NCBI GenBank assembly: GCA_904502015.1
Contig: CAJGEA010000110.1
Coordinates: forward strand, 1 to 6,387
Direction: 5' to 3'
Length of the DNA: 6,387 bases
Origin: an uncultured Clostridia bacterium
GTDB taxonomy: Bacteria; Bacillota; Clostridia; Oscillospirales; CAG-272
Shown in pieces: positions 6,297 through 6,387 of the stretch. The translations under genes and the position numbers were made by a program. Position 1 is the stretch's first letter. Every line of letters starts with the position of its first letter. The notes under the pieces are model-generated. The model was given only the letters and a program-made list of their open reading frames with translations, made no database searches and was not told where the DNA came from.

Positions 6297-6344
6297 GTAG
6301 GGGCGCACTGTGTGCGCCCGCGGGCGTTCAAAGAACGCCCCTAC
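6297..6344. repeat. REP-like twin-hairpin palindromic element
   Basis: Outer arms GTAGGGGCG (6297-6305) and CGCCCCTAC (6336-6344) are perfect inverted repeats. Inside are two adjacent perfect 8-bp hairpins with 3-base loops: GGGCGCAC/GTGCGCCC (6301-6308/6312-6319, loop TGT) and GGGCGTTC/GAACGCCC (6322-6329/6333-6340, loop AAA). With the GTAG/CTAC outer stem it can fold into a three-way junction. It resembles short intergenic palindromic elements common in high-GC gut Clostridia, as I recall; the family was not checked. Confidence 0.8.
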
Positions 6345-6387
6345 ACCCTTAAACCAAAGAATATCTATACCCGATAAGGAATATTGC

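Larger units (their letters stand above)
6024..6387. other. Gene-free, repeat-rich intergenic region
   Basis: No reading frame here resembles a real protein; the short open frames on both strands are translations of the repeats. The region holds the CAAATTTGGAT repeat array, then a twin-hairpin element. The last 43 bases (6345-6387) are AT-rich with no recognised promoter, terminator or gene start. Confidence 0.75.

Noticed and set aside
6055..6331. Short open frames of 64-83 codons on both strands in the right flank
   Set aside because: They are translations of the CAAATTTGGAT repeat units; the same peptide pieces recur in each unit and no start has a convincing ribosome binding site.

Overview
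The window looks like a high-GC member of the Clostridia, probably an uncultured gut Oscillospirales-type genome. This is an inference from strongly G/C-biased third codon positions, purine-rich AAAGGAG-type ribosome binding sites, a Firmicutes-like promoter with an extended -10, the YgiQ and HolA sequence types, and non-coding flanks rich in palindromic repeats. No rRNA, tRNA, CRISPR array, transposase or phage gene is visible.

Layout. Bases 1-182 hold one copy of a dispersed repeat (minus orientation, cut by the window edge), a 19-bp direct repeat, and a good sigma-A-type promoter (-35 at 115-120, extended -10 at 138-143). Bases 183-5959 hold four plus-strand genes with gaps of 6, 41 and 33 bases: a YgiQ-family radical SAM protein, the DNA polymerase III delta subunit (HolA), an APH-fold sugar kinase resembling N-acetylhexosamine 1-kinase (NahK), and an alpha-D-phosphohexomutase. 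A 16-bp perfect hairpin followed by a T run (5984-6023) ends the unit. Bases 6024-6387 hold no credible gene. They carry further copies of the same dispersed repeat in the opposite orientation to the left copy, then a separate twin-hairpin REP-like element.

How the genes relate. The last two form a plausible pair: the kinase would make a sugar 1-phosphate and the mutase would convert it to the 6-phosphate, as in hexosamine or hexose salvage. The first two are housekeeping-type genes with no obvious link to sugar use, so co-transcription may be only positional.

No convincing new defence or mobile system is present. The features most worth a second look are the repeat families: inverted copies bracketing the whole operon, palindromes that appear to have been absorbed in frame into the basic C-terminal tail of YgiQ, and the phosphohexomutase substrate loop, which reads GESSG instead of the usual variants.
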